64,000 nt of DNA from Magnetaquicoccus sp039908525 (GCA_039908525.1 JAMOAY010000001.1:248001-312000); one strand, 5' to 3'. Shown: positions 26,801 to 34,684, numbered from the stretch's first letter. Notes: generated by a model from the sequence alone, not told the origin. Numbers and translations: made by a program.

Positions 26801-27532
26801 CGCCAGCTGTTGCCCCCGCTTGCAGCGCAAGGGGAGGAAAAAATCATGGACCACTCGTGTGGTTTGCAGAATTTCCATCAACTCCAGAAAGGCGTCCGGG
26901 GTGGCGACCAGATCGGCAAACGAGGTGCCCACCAACTCCTCGGGGCGATACAGCAGCAGTTTGTGGCAGGAAGGGCTTATAAAAAGCAGAGTCCCCTGCC
27001 GGTCCATCTGGTAATAGACATCCTGGATAAAACTGCACAAGGACTCGTACTGACGAAGTGTCTGACAGACACTCTCCGTGTGCTGCTGCTCCTGGGTATG
27101 GTCACGGACCAGCAGCAGATCCACCTGCAAAAGAGATATCTCCGATGCGGGCTCACCGTCGCCGCCGGCCAGATCTTGCAGGAGATGGGGATGTCCGGCG
27201 CAGGTTACCTCGAAAGTGTGGCATTTTTGCGTCGAAATGGCCGCACGGGAGGCAGACAGCAAGGGTTCCTGCAGGGTGACCCGGACCACCCCGAGCCGTT
27301 GCCCCCGTTGGCAGACAGGGCAGCGGGTGGCAACGGGGAGGGTGATCCGGGCCGTCAGCTGCTGCCACCACGCCGCCGGAGATCCCCATGGGGCGGTCAG
27401 GGCAAGCAGGGCCGGACTGGAAGAGAGCAGGGTTCCTTGACTGTGCAGCAGGCCGTAGGCGGTTTCGCAAGGCCAGGGGCCCGATGTCTGAGGTTGCATG
27501 CCCAAAAATCCGCGTGCGTCGATTGCCGTCAT
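23873..27532 (-). CDS. Large hybrid sensor kinase: PAS repeats, HisKA, HATPase, two receivers, degenerate HPt
   Basis: A 1219-residue protein with no membrane segment, so a cytoplasmic sensor. The first 160 residues are unassigned and hold a CPVCQRG motif. Three PAS domains follow (about 165-285, 305-420, 425-545). HisKA has the phospho-His in ANMSHEIRTPMN (about 566). The HATPase shows NLINNAIKF, DTGIGLP and YGGTGLGLAISKRL. A first receiver-like region (about 815-960) lacks the Asp-containing motif. The second is intact (LLLVEDNPVNQKV, VLMDCQMPVMDG, YLSKPVAPE). The last 100 residues fit HPt, but where AHSLKG is expected the sequence reads AFELQE, so no phospho-His. The start lies just after a piece of the palindromic repeat family, which supplies the AGGGGGAT ahead of it. 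Confidence 0.9.
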   Translation of the reverse strand: MTAIDARGFLGMQPQTSGPWPCETAYGLLHSQGTLLSSSPALLALTAPWGSPAAWWQQLTARITLPVATRCPVCQRGQRLGVVRVTLQEPLLSASRAAISTQKCHTFEVTCAGHPHLLQDLAGGDGEPASEISLLQVDLLLVRDHTQEQQHTESVCQTLRQYESLCSFIQDVYYQMDRQGTLLFISPSCHKLLLYRPEELVGTSFADLVATPDAFLELMEILQTTRVVHDFFLPLRCKRGQQLAVTLTAKLVSAEEGQPATIEGIFRDVSDREHLAALLEERTRSYRHSLSHLQQMMAAVDQHLLISVTDPEGKILSVNDQFLEVSRYSREELLGNTHRLLNSSYHARSFFKELWRTILDGSTWRGEIRNRKKNGDFYWVDCSIIPCLTPLGHPFQYISVASEISTLVRGRMRLERNRTFLHRVINAMGEGVMVMDRQGDLLSLNQEGERLLGWRESELIHKNVHQTTHSRREDGTPLAAESCMVHQNLSGRTLRVEMDHFLRKDGSLLPVAHVTSPLRDNHEIIGAVTVFRDNSRGHKRLQELEQTRQVALDASRLKSEFLANMSHEIRTPMNAIIGMNDLLMDTPMNEEQEEFTEIIRDSAKSLLSLINDILDFSKIEAGKMDIEEIEFSPVTVVEGCAELLATLAHDKGLSLMTYVDPEIPRLLVGDPGRVRQTAVNLINNAIKFTEEGEVVVRARLMPQGAASTEADGRIVVHFSVTDTGIGLPDKVKERLFEPFTQADRTTNRKYGGTGLGLAISKRLTELMGGAIGTEVAPSGGTTFWFQIPFRRAQPMTPAEEGPEHALPQGMPLLLLLANPTDEEIVSRYFQSWGLLCHTRLLDGNRTGAPWQGFQEEFDTPFPLAVMALSATDMHDPSWFQAEQDEPPDPVPTTPRLPLGIASQWLALLDSEDKSLREFALACGFKSCLVKPVRQEAWLNALHRLLIPLAADESQTAAAQWPVEPVNPPAMDTYDALESGKLLLLVEDNPVNQKVTLLQLKKLGYSAHAVSNGREAVEAVVNLPYALVLMDCQMPVMDGFEATHAIRKMEQTTLRHVPIVAMTANAMKGDRERCLQAGMDDYLSKPVAPETLSKKLQYWLPKGANELPAIEIQQLRQLFGEDDEMIRDLLQHFPSSARELLDRLQTGIQEQNIPLLHDTAFELQEACANMGATGMSAAVYNLERAVTKENWAKADEAMMHLERVFQRVEQYVQNYESLYP

Positions 27533-27541
27533 GAGTGCATG

Positions 27542-27564
27542 ATCCCCCTGGACCCGTCATAGTT
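27542..27564. repeat. Repeat-family fragment between PilZ and hybrid kinase genes
   Basis: A 23-base stretch ending CTGGACCCGTCATAGTT that recurs exactly at the end of the repeat at 50212-50305. It fills most of the 31-base gap between two co-directional genes and places a purine-rich AGGGGGAT before the kinase start, so the repeat probably provides its ribosome site. Confidence 0.65.
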
Positions 27565-28013
27565 CAGAAACGCGGCAGCATGTCCACAATGCGCAACCCA
27601 ACAAAGAAGGCCTTCTCCCCCTTTTTGCTGTAACTGACAAAACAGGAGAAAATATCCATGCCACCCGCACTGGCCGGCGCCTCCAACAACACGGTGGTGT
27701 TGGGCCGCACCGAAACGGGACAGTGCACCCCAAACCCCTGCGGACTGACATCGTGAATCACCACCGGCAGACGCTCCCCGGCCAGAATGAGCGTGCCCCG
27801 ACTGTTGGTCACCAGCCGGAAATGCTGGCGATTCTGCCCCTCCCCGCCGGAGACGGCGGACTCCTCCCGGCGGGACAGAGCGGTGACCTTCTCCACGGCG
27901 TTGAACAGGATCTGGATCAGTTCATGAGGCAACTCCCCCTCCCGGGCCCGCACCAGCAACTGCAACAGCGCCTCATAAAGATCGTTGGGGGTGGTGATCG
28001 GCTGGTTGTCCAT
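27564..28013 (-). CDS. PilZ-domain protein
   Basis: A 149-residue cytoplasmic protein. The N-terminal 65 residues are helical and unassigned. The C-terminal part is a PilZ domain with both c-di-GMP-binding motifs: NRQHFRL (RxxxR, about 62) and DVSPQGFG (DxSxxG, about 89). It ends with FFVGLRIVDM, as PilZ domains often do. Third gene of the signalling operon, ten bases after the cyclase and 31 before the kinase, which suggests that c-di-GMP is read out in the same pathway. Predicted binding is inference from the intact motifs. Confidence 0.85.
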   Translation of the reverse strand: MDNQPITTPNDLYEALLQLLVRAREGELPHELIQILFNAVEKVTALSRREESAVSGGEGQNRQHFRLVTNSRGTLILAGERLPVVIHDVSPQGFGVHCPVSVRPNTTVLLEAPASAGGMDIFSCFVSYSKKGEKAFFVGLRIVDMLPRF

Positions 28014-28023
28014 GGCATCTTTC

Positions 28024-30327
28024 CTATTTGGAGGTCATCACCCACACCCCGTCCCAACCCTCTCCGGGCGGATGGGCCAGCAGGGTGTTGCAGCGGTCAA
28101 TATAGAGTTCGCTGAGTTTGTCACCCGGATTGCGGCGGAGAGCCTCCTGGAAGGCGTGCCCGGCCTGCTCGAACCGCCCGGCCCGATAGTGCTGGATACC
28201 GCTGCCAAAATGGTTGACCACCTCCATCAGGTTGGGAAAACTCTCCGGGGTGTGATAATCCAGCACCTCATAGACGCCCACCGGCTGGGTTTTTCCCTTG
28301 ACCACCACCAGGTCGATATCCCGCACCCGGTAGGTCCCTTTCAGACGGCGAACGGTGTTCTCGCTGACCAGAATCTGCGCAAAATACTGTTTACAGGCGC
28401 TCTCCAGACGAGCCGCCAGGTTGACCCCGTCACCGATCATGGTATAGTCCATCCGCTTCGGCGAACCGATATTGCCCGACACCACCGTATCGGTGTTGAT
28501 GCCGATCCCCATCTTGACCGGCATCATCCCCCTGGCCGCCCTCTGGCGGTTGAACTCGTCCAGACGGACGATCATGTCGATGGCGGTGCGCATGGCCCGG
28601 TCCTCATCATCACCATGGGCGATGGGCAGCCCGAAGCCGGCCATCATGGCATCGCCGATAAACTTGTCCAGCATCCCCCCCTCTCGCTGGATGCAGTCCA
28701 CCATGATGGTAAAATATTCGTTCAGGAGCTGCACCGTGCCCTGCGGCCCCAGGGATTCGGTCAGGGTGGTAAAACTGCGGATGTCGGTGAAGAGGATCGT
28801 GGCGGTCAGGCTGCGGCCACCCAGCAGATCCTCTCCCCCCTCCATGAGCTGGTCGGCGATGCCGGCGTCCATGTAGCGGGACATGGTGGATTTCATCCGC
28901 TTTTCATTGCTGATATCCTCGACCATGATCATGGAGCCCAGCTGCTTCCTTTCCGTGCTGAGCAGGGGCAGAAAGGTGAGGTTGACGGCCGTGGGTTTGC
29001 CATCGCAGACGATATCCACATCCATCATGCTGTCACCCGTATGACTGTCCGCCAGTCTGACCAGCCTGTCGACGATCCAGCTGTTCTCATCCACAAAAAA
29101 CTCACTGGCCGGCACCTTGAGGATCTGCTGGGGGGTGACACCCAGGATGCGCAGGCCGGCGGCATTGCAGGTGACGATCAGATTCTCCTCGTTCAAGGTG
29201 ATCACACCGTTGCTCATGCTCTCCAGCATGCTTTCGTTGTAGTTTTTCATGTTTTGCACATCTTCAAACAGCTTGGCATTCTCCAGCCCGATGGAGACCT
29301 GGGCGGTAAAGGCCTTGAGGCGGGACTCATCCTCGCTGGTGAAGGTGCCGCCCTTTTTGTTGAGCACCTGGGTGACACCGATGGTCTTGCCGTTCTTGTT
29401 GACCACCGGCACGCAGAGAATGGAGCGGGTGAAATAGCCGGTTTTTTTGTCAAAGGCCGGATTGAAACGCAGATCCGCGTAGGCATACGGTATGTTGATG
29501 GTCTTGCCGGAGGCGAAGACCGCCCCGGCGATGCCCACATGATTGGGTAGGCGGATCTCGCCGATCGAAGTGCCCATGGCCACCCTGGAGAAGAGCTCAT
29601 TGCTCTTTTCATCATTGAGAAACAGGGTTCCCCGGTCCGCCTTGAGCATGGTGGTGGCCTCCCGGATCACCTTCTGCAACAGGGTGTCGATGTCGATCTC
29701 CGAGGTGATGTCGGCCACCACATCCAGAAAGGCCATCTCCTGGTCCCGCTCCGCCCGCAACCGTTCGAGTTTTTGCGCGCTCTGCAAGGTGATGGCGGCC
29801 TGGGTGGTCATGGCCTCCAGCAGCTTCAGATCCTCCTCGTCATAACGGCCCTCCGTTTTGTTGAGAAGCTGAATGACGCCGATGATCTCGGCACGGGCGG
29901 TGCGGATGGGTGCACAGAGGATACTCTCGGTCTTGAAACCGGTATCCTTGTCCACCGACTGCTCAAACCGCTGGTCGGCATAGGCATCGTGGATGATCAG
30001 CCCGCTGCCATGGGTAAAAACGTGTCCCACCACCCCCTTGTTGTTGAGGATCCGGATCTCCCGCTTGATGTTGCCCTGGGCATAACGGGAGTAGAGCTCC
30101 CCGGTCTGGGGATCGTTCAGGAAGATGGAGCCCCGCTGCGAGCGGGTCTGCTCGGTGGCGATATCGACGATGGTCTTCAGCATCTCATCCAGGGTCTCCG
30201 TGGAGGCCACCTGTCGGGAGATGTTGAGCAGCATCTGCATCTGGTCCAGCTGTTTCTGCCCCCCGGCGCCGAAGAAAGGTTCCCTGCCCGCCCCCGGCCC
30301 CCGGCCGTCGTGAAGGATACCGCTCAT
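28024..30327 (-). CDS. GAF-GAF-PAS class III adenylate/guanylate cyclase with C-terminal helical repeat
   Basis: A 767-residue soluble cyclase. Two GAF domains (about 45-190 and 210-350) are followed by a PAS-like domain (about 370-480) and a class III cyclase domain (about 510-690). The metal-binding Asp pair is present: FTDIRSFTTLTE (about 522) and LDKFIGDAMMAGFG (about 566). MIGDGVNLAARLE with the transition-state Asn and Arg also fits an active enzyme. The specificity residues were not resolved, so cAMP is assumed. The last 70 residues form a TPR-like hairpin (HYRAGRFEQAGHAFQEALRR). Its start overlaps the coiled-coil gene by four bases (ATGA). Confidence 0.92.
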   Translation of the reverse strand: MSGILHDGRGPGAGREPFFGAGGQKQLDQMQMLLNISRQVASTETLDEMLKTIVDIATEQTRSQRGSIFLNDPQTGELYSRYAQGNIKREIRILNNKGVVGHVFTHGSGLIIHDAYADQRFEQSVDKDTGFKTESILCAPIRTARAEIIGVIQLLNKTEGRYDEEDLKLLEAMTTQAAITLQSAQKLERLRAERDQEMAFLDVVADITSEIDIDTLLQKVIREATTMLKADRGTLFLNDEKSNELFSRVAMGTSIGEIRLPNHVGIAGAVFASGKTINIPYAYADLRFNPAFDKKTGYFTRSILCVPVVNKNGKTIGVTQVLNKKGGTFTSEDESRLKAFTAQVSIGLENAKLFEDVQNMKNYNESMLESMSNGVITLNEENLIVTCNAAGLRILGVTPQQILKVPASEFFVDENSWIVDRLVRLADSHTGDSMMDVDIVCDGKPTAVNLTFLPLLSTERKQLGSMIMVEDISNEKRMKSTMSRYMDAGIADQLMEGGEDLLGGRSLTATILFTDIRSFTTLTESLGPQGTVQLLNEYFTIMVDCIQREGGMLDKFIGDAMMAGFGLPIAHGDDEDRAMRTAIDMIVRLDEFNRQRAARGMMPVKMGIGINTDTVVSGNIGSPKRMDYTMIGDGVNLAARLESACKQYFAQILVSENTVRRLKGTYRVRDIDLVVVKGKTQPVGVYEVLDYHTPESFPNLMEVVNHFGSGIQHYRAGRFEQAGHAFQEALRRNPGDKLSELYIDRCNTLLAHPPGEGWDGVWVMTSK

Positions 30328-31421
30328 GCGTGTTGCTCCATTTGGTTCCTGAGAAGCTGGATGGTTCGTTGCAACTCTTGTTGATCACCGTGGGCCAACT
30401 GCCGCGCGGTTTCCATCTTGTTTTCATACTCCAGGCGCAGGCGCTCCATCCCGTCACGCAGAGCGGTTGCGGCGCCCTGCAGCTGGGAGAGCTCCTGGGC
30501 CGCCCGCACCTCCACCCCCTGCAGCTCCTGCCGATGCGCGTGGCGCAAGGCGTCCATCTGCTCCCGCAGAGCGGCCATGGTCTGTTGTGCCACACCCGCC
30601 TCCTGGGCCGCCCGAAGTTCCAGGGCTTGCATGCTCTGTGCATGGTCGTGGCGCAGGAGTTCCATCTGCTCCCGCAGGGCGGCGACCGCCTGTTGCAGCT
30701 GGGCCGTCTCCTGGGCCGCCTTGACCTCCAGTGTCTGAAGGGCGCGGCTATTGTCGTGACGCTGCTCTTCCAACTGCTCCCGCAGGGCCACGACCGTCTG
30801 TTTGAACTGTTGGAGCTCTTGCTGGGCGCGGGCCTCGGTCTCCTGCACGGTTCTGTGATGTTCAAACTGGAGCGTTTCCATCTGCTGCCGCAGGGCGACG
30901 ATGGTCTCCTGCAGCAGGGTTGTCTCCTGGTATCCCGCACGGACCACCTCCTGCACAGCCTGGCCTTTCTCAAAGAGCAGGTGTTCCAGCTGCTCCCGTT
31001 GGGCAACGATGGTGTGCTGCAACTGACCGGCCTCCAGACGACCATCCTTGACGGCCTCCTGGACGCTGCGATTTTTTTGGTGGTCGAGCTCCTCCAGGCT
31101 GTCACGCATGGCGCGGAGGGTGGTCTTGAACGCATCGATCTCCAGGGAGAAGTCGGCCACCGTGCGCTGGACAGCGCCGGTTTTCTCCTGCTGCACCGAC
31201 TCCATCCCGTCGCGCATGGCGGCCACCGTGCGCTGCAGCAGGTTGATCTCCCCCTGGGTGGCGGCGAACGCCTCCTGGATGTCACGGCGTTTTGCAAACG
31301 CCATCTCCTCCAGTTGCGCACGCATGGCTTCTACGGTCTGACGCAACAGATGGATCTCCAACTCCGGGGAGTGGGCTCCAGGCTCTTCAACAGGGAGAAT
31401 CGGGGTGGCCGGGGTCTGCAT
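30324..31421 (-). CDS. Coiled-coil protein built of 36-residue tandem repeats
   Basis: A 365-residue protein with no recognised domain. From about residue 24 to the end it is an uninterrupted helix made of nine 36-residue repeats plus a partial tenth. In each, the pattern T(V/I/A)xA(M/L)RxxxE sits at the same place, followed about 15 positions later by Q and a charged stretch ending in Q-E. 36 residues equals ten helical turns at 3.6, matching a mix of heptad and hendecad spacing. There is no signal peptide or membrane segment. The start at 31421 is chosen because the upstream in-frame part is unlike the rest; the site GGGAG is close. First gene of the operon, overlapping the cyclase start, so it may scaffold or regulate it. 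Confidence 0.8.
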   Translation of the reverse strand: MQTPATPILPVEEPGAHSPELEIHLLRQTVEAMRAQLEEMAFAKRRDIQEAFAATQGEINLLQRTVAAMRDGMESVQQEKTGAVQRTVADFSLEIDAFKTTLRAMRDSLEELDHQKNRSVQEAVKDGRLEAGQLQHTIVAQREQLEHLLFEKGQAVQEVVRAGYQETTLLQETIVALRQQMETLQFEHHRTVQETEARAQQELQQFKQTVVALREQLEEQRHDNSRALQTLEVKAAQETAQLQQAVAALREQMELLRHDHAQSMQALELRAAQEAGVAQQTMAALREQMDALRHAHRQELQGVEVRAAQELSQLQGAATALRDGMERLRLEYENKMETARQLAHGDQQELQRTIQLLRNQMEQHA

Positions 31422-31592
31422 GCGCTCCCATCCGTTCGGGGGTATCTTACATCCTGTGGCAAGGCAGTTTAGCAGAGAGCGGGGGTGCCCGCAAAGATGA
31501 AAGGAAGATGGCACAGGCGGAGCAATCGTCTCGGTGGGGCGTGATGTCGACGGCAGGGGCGTGGAACAGGCGGGCGCGCCTCCCGGACGGTG

Positions 31593-32153
31593 TCAATGAC
31601 CGCCAGGCAGCACACGCACCAGCGTCATCAGAATGCCCGCCATCATGGCCAGTTGTGCCAGAGCAAGGCCGACCATCCACTTGATGGTTTCATTCTTGGC
31701 GACTTCAATCTCTTTGCGCAACGTCTCCTTGGTGGTCTCGATCTCTTTGCGCAACGTCTCCTTGGTGGTCTCGATCTCTTTGCGCAACGTCTCCTTGGTG
31801 GTCTCAATCTCTTTGTGCAACGTCTCCTTGGTGGTCTCAATCTCCTTGTGCAACGTCTCCTTGGTAGCCTCAACCTTGCCGTCCAGAATGGCAATGTCCC
31901 GCTTCAGATTGGCCTCAATGGCGGCAATGTCACGCCTCAGGTTGGCCTCAATGGCGGCCATATCTCGCCTGAGTTCCAGCACGTGAGCATCCACCTGCGC
32001 CACATCGGCTTTGGTGGAGAGTTGGGCGTGCCATATCTCCGAGAGCAGACGCATCTGCACTTCCGCCTGCTCTTCCGTAAACCCCGTGGCGACCATCTGC
32101 TTGACAAACCTGTGCGTGTCAAAGGCGAAAGCAACATCGTCGGTCGTGCTCAT
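31593..32153 (-). CDS. DUF1640-like coiled-coil protein with C-terminal membrane anchor
   Basis: A 186-residue protein resembling DUF1640/CCDC90-type proteins. The N terminus (MSTTDDVAFAFDTHRFVKQM, then VATGFTEEQAEVQ) is typical for that family. A helical middle with DMAAIEANLRRDIAAIEANL leads into five 11-residue repeats (TTKETL(H/R)KEIE), a hendecad coiled coil. The end is a hydrophobic segment (MVGLALAQLAMMAGILMTLV), placing the protein in a membrane as a tail-anchored coil. Function of bacterial members is unknown. GGAG lies nine bases ahead of the ATG. It sits between the signalling operon and the protease genes with gaps on both sides. Confidence 0.8.
   Translation of the reverse strand: MSTTDDVAFAFDTHRFVKQMVATGFTEEQAEVQMRLLSEIWHAQLSTKADVAQVDAHVLELRRDMAAIEANLRRDIAAIEANLKRDIAILDGKVEATKETLHKEIETTKETLHKEIETTKETLRKEIETTKETLRKEIETTKETLRKEIEVAKNETIKWMVGLALAQLAMMAGILMTLVRVLPGGH
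31705..31869. repeat. Five tandem 33-bp repeats inside the DUF1640-like gene
   Basis: Five near-identical 33-base units (core TTTGCGCAACGTCTCCTTGG on the plus strand, some with TTTGTGCAACG). Each encodes one 11-residue helical repeat. The first three units are the closest to identical, suggesting recent unit expansion; copy number may vary between strains. Confidence 0.9.
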
Positions 32154-32236
32154 GACAACTCTCTCCTCTCGGGTAGGCATGCTCACACTGTAGCCCACTG
32201 GGCATCTCTCAGTAAAGAGGTAGTTTTCAGCAATGA

Positions 32237-32292
32237 CGGATCCAGGGAAGCGCCCCCCTGGCGGGACCGGGGGCAAAGCCCCAGGTCGTGCA
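32237..32292. repeat. Short member of palindromic repeat family
   Basis: Within the 250-base gap between the DUF1640-like gene and the protease gene. Arms such as CCAGGG..CCCCCCTGG and GGGGGCAAAGCCCC with the usual spacer match the family. Nothing else was recognised in 32154-32404. Confidence 0.6.
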
Positions 32293-32404
32293 CCAGGAGA
32301 ATGATGGCAGAGGAGGGCGCACAGTTTGGCGGATGGCAGAAGCGTCCAGACCTCCAGTACCCTTTTTGCCACTGGACGGCGGGGTACTGCAGCCTTCCGT
32401 CCGC

Positions 32405-33469
32405 TTATGACACCATGATGGCCGTCTCACCGGAGCGGTCGCTGTAATAGAGTCGCACCCGGATCTGATAGGTGTTGCCGGCCAGCAGGCGACGCTGGAT
32501 CTTTGCGTTGCGGTCTTCGCCACTGTCATCGTCTGCGGCCAGATAGCGCCACTGATCTTTGTCACCTTTCACATTCAGAACCATGACGACATCCGATGCG
32601 CCATAGGTCTGGATCGTGTAGACACGGCTGTAGTCCGGGACAAACAGAAAATCCGCCTGCATCCCCGGGCTCAAGGCCAATTTTTGCGATTGGAGCAGCG
32701 CCAATTGGGTGTCTGCGGGCTTGGTGGGCGGATAGAACTGCTGGACCCACGCCTTGTCGGCCGGGGAGATCACCCCTGGCGGGATCAACGGCTTGCGGAG
32801 GTACTCGGCGGGCTCCTGGATCAACCCTGCATCAAACTGGTAGTGCATGATCGAGTCCTTGTCCCATCGGGAACCACCCACCTCGCTTTTATCCAGTTTG
32901 CGCAGGATATTCCACTGGATCATCTCCGGTTCCCAATGGTTTGGAGGACCAGAAAAACTGTCCAACACGGCCTGCTCGTTCCAGACGATACCAGAAATGG
33001 GGTTTTGGTGTTCATGGGGAAAGCCCAGGGTGTGCCCGATCTCGTGCAACGCCGTGGTGACACCATAAGAGTTCGCGGACAGATCCCAACCAAAATTCAT
33101 GGTGGGATCCCCCTTTCCGACGATGGACGGATCCAGGATGTCCCGACCGACATAGGACCAGGATCCATCCTGCCGATCAAAGGTGATGCGTACCATGGCC
33201 TGGGTGGCGTCGGCCACCTCCTGGAAGGTCAACCCGCAAAGCCCCTGCCAATCGGCAAAGGCCTTGCGCACCACATCCAACTCCTGGCCGCTCGTCTTCT
33301 GGAGAAACCCGTAGGTGATACGGGTGCCGTTGGTCCAATAGCTGCTCAAAACCCGGATCAGACCCACACGTCTCAGGTGAACCTCCGGCGAGAAAACCCT
33401 CGGCGGCACCTTCGGCAGACGGCAGTGACCGATTGTATTTTTTTGATTTTCAATAATTTCTATCTTCAT
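32405..33469 (-). CDS. Astacin-like (M12A) zinc metalloprotease
   Basis: A 354-residue metzincin. The zinc site and family hallmark HEIGHTLGFPHEHQ lies near residue 142, and the Met-turn SIMHYQF about 65 residues later, both as in astacins. The N-terminal segment has the astacin-like start (YWTNGTRITYGF, FADWQGLCGLTFQEV). The last 110 residues form a beta-rich C-terminal domain ending TYQIRVRLYYSDRSG. No signal peptide is visible, and there is no long propeptide, so export would need another route or the substrate is internal. Upstream by 104 bases on the same strand is the NlpC/P60-like gene; the two may be co-expressed. Confidence 0.88.
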   Translation of the reverse strand: MKIEIIENQKNTIGHCRLPKVPPRVFSPEVHLRRVGLIRVLSSYWTNGTRITYGFLQKTSGQELDVVRKAFADWQGLCGLTFQEVADATQAMVRITFDRQDGSWSYVGRDILDPSIVGKGDPTMNFGWDLSANSYGVTTALHEIGHTLGFPHEHQNPISGIVWNEQAVLDSFSGPPNHWEPEMIQWNILRKLDKSEVGGSRWDKDSIMHYQFDAGLIQEPAEYLRKPLIPPGVISPADKAWVQQFYPPTKPADTQLALLQSQKLALSPGMQADFLFVPDYSRVYTIQTYGASDVVMVLNVKGDKDQWRYLAADDDSGEDRNAKIQRRLLAGNTYQIRVRLYYSDRSGETAIMVS

Positions 33470-33573
33470 GTCTATTGCACCCCAAGTAATAATTCATCCC
33501 GTACGGCACACAAACAGACAGCTTCCAACTCCCCCGACAAACAGACGAATGCACCCAAACCAACGTCGAACAC

Positions 33574-34275
33574 TCAACGGCCAAAAACCCCCAAAGCCCC
33601 CGCCGTCTCCTGCCCAACCTCCCCATCCGGGAGCAGACCTTGCGCCTTCTGGAAATCGATCACCGCGGCCCGGGTCTGTGGTCCAAACACCCCATCGACA
33701 TGACCGGGATTCAAACCATGGTTCCGCAATGCCGTTTGAATGGCGGCGACCTCCTGCCCAACCATCAACGGCTTGGTCAAGCGGTATATGGTGGAGTGTG
33801 GTGTTGTAATCGGCGCCGGAGGGGAGGTCACGCTGTGTTGAACGCCAGGAACCACGATGCCGTAATCCCAGCGTCGACCGGACAGGGTGCTGCGGATGAC
33901 CCCCCTCTTGCTGCTGTGCGCCTCCACCGTCCCGCCCTGACCATCGGAGATCACGATGTGTCCCCCCAGAGAGGAGGCGGGCTCCCTCAACACAAAAGAA
34001 CCGGGAATGCCGGCAGCGGCCTGAAGGTCCACAATCGCGTGCGCGGCGTGGGCCTGTTCGCCCCAGTAACCGGTATAGGCATCCGCCCTGGCGGGGTTGT
34101 TTTGCGGTCGTGTCCCGAACAGGATACCGGTCACCTGAAACAGTGCCCAGGAGGCCAATTCCGCGCAATCCCAGGGGCCCTGCCAGTTAGGATCATTCTT
34201 GGGCACCTTCGCCCCCAGGACATACGACTGACCCACACGGGTTTCAGCAAGCGCAACGATCTCTTGTCCAGTCAT
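33574..34275 (-). CDS. NlpC/P60-like peptidase with peptidoglycan-binding domain
   Basis: A 233-residue protein. Residues 1-140 fit an NlpC/P60-type cysteine peptidase: GQSYVLGA, the Cys in WDCAELASWALFQ (about 36), and the His in LGGHIVISDG. Residues about 165-233 are a type 1 peptidoglycan-binding domain (VAAIQTALRNHGLNPGHVDG, then FGPQTRAAVIDFQKAQGL). The start at 34275 is supported by GAGGAGAGGCCG in front; in-frame sequence upstream has no such site. No signal peptide is seen. It would cut cell-wall peptides if delivered to the wall. It lies just before the astacin-like gene. Confidence 0.85.
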   Translation of the reverse strand: MTGQEIVALAETRVGQSYVLGAKVPKNDPNWQGPWDCAELASWALFQVTGILFGTRPQNNPARADAYTGYWGEQAHAAHAIVDLQAAAGIPGSFVLREPASSLGGHIVISDGQGGTVEAHSSKRGVIRSTLSGRRWDYGIVVPGVQHSVTSPPAPITTPHSTIYRLTKPLMVGQEVAAIQTALRNHGLNPGHVDGVFGPQTRAAVIDFQKAQGLLPDGEVGQETAGALGVFGR

Positions 34276-34684
34276 CGGCCTCTCCTCGGCATCCGTCAGC
34301 AAACGCTGAAAAGTTATTTTGAACAGACACGAGAGAGCCAAAGGACGACCCGTGCGGACCGAGCATTCACCTCCCCAGGTTTTCGGCATCCTAACAGATA
34401 AAGACGAAAATGGTCAACAAAAAATCTCTTCGGATGAAACTTTTCCGACCATACGCATTTTACGGGATCATCATCCGTAAAAATACCGGTCACTGGCCGT
34501 AACAAGACAACCTCGGTCGACGACGTTGTGCGTCACAGAAAAATTCCCTGGCGCTCTGAATGGCAGGAATCGTGGTCATCCGATGCGACAGGGTGGTTGA
34601 TACCTGAAGGAGATCCTCCCATTGCTTTTTCTCGATCAATCAGGCATCTTGACTGGTTACTGCTTATTTTGACAGGAGAAAGCC
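34276..34684. other. Intergenic region with a perfect inverted repeat
   Basis: About 400 bases with no convincing gene; an ORF at 34528-34791 resembles nothing. It contains an 8-bp perfect inverted repeat, TTTTACGG..CCGTAAAA, with a 9-base loop at 34458-34482, which could be an operator or a weak bidirectional terminator. AGGAGA before the GTG at 34685 serves the next gene. Confidence 0.45.

Noticed and set aside
31705..31869. 33-bp repeats resembling a CRISPR array
   Set aside because: There are no spacers: units abut directly and encode an 11-residue helical repeat within one gene.
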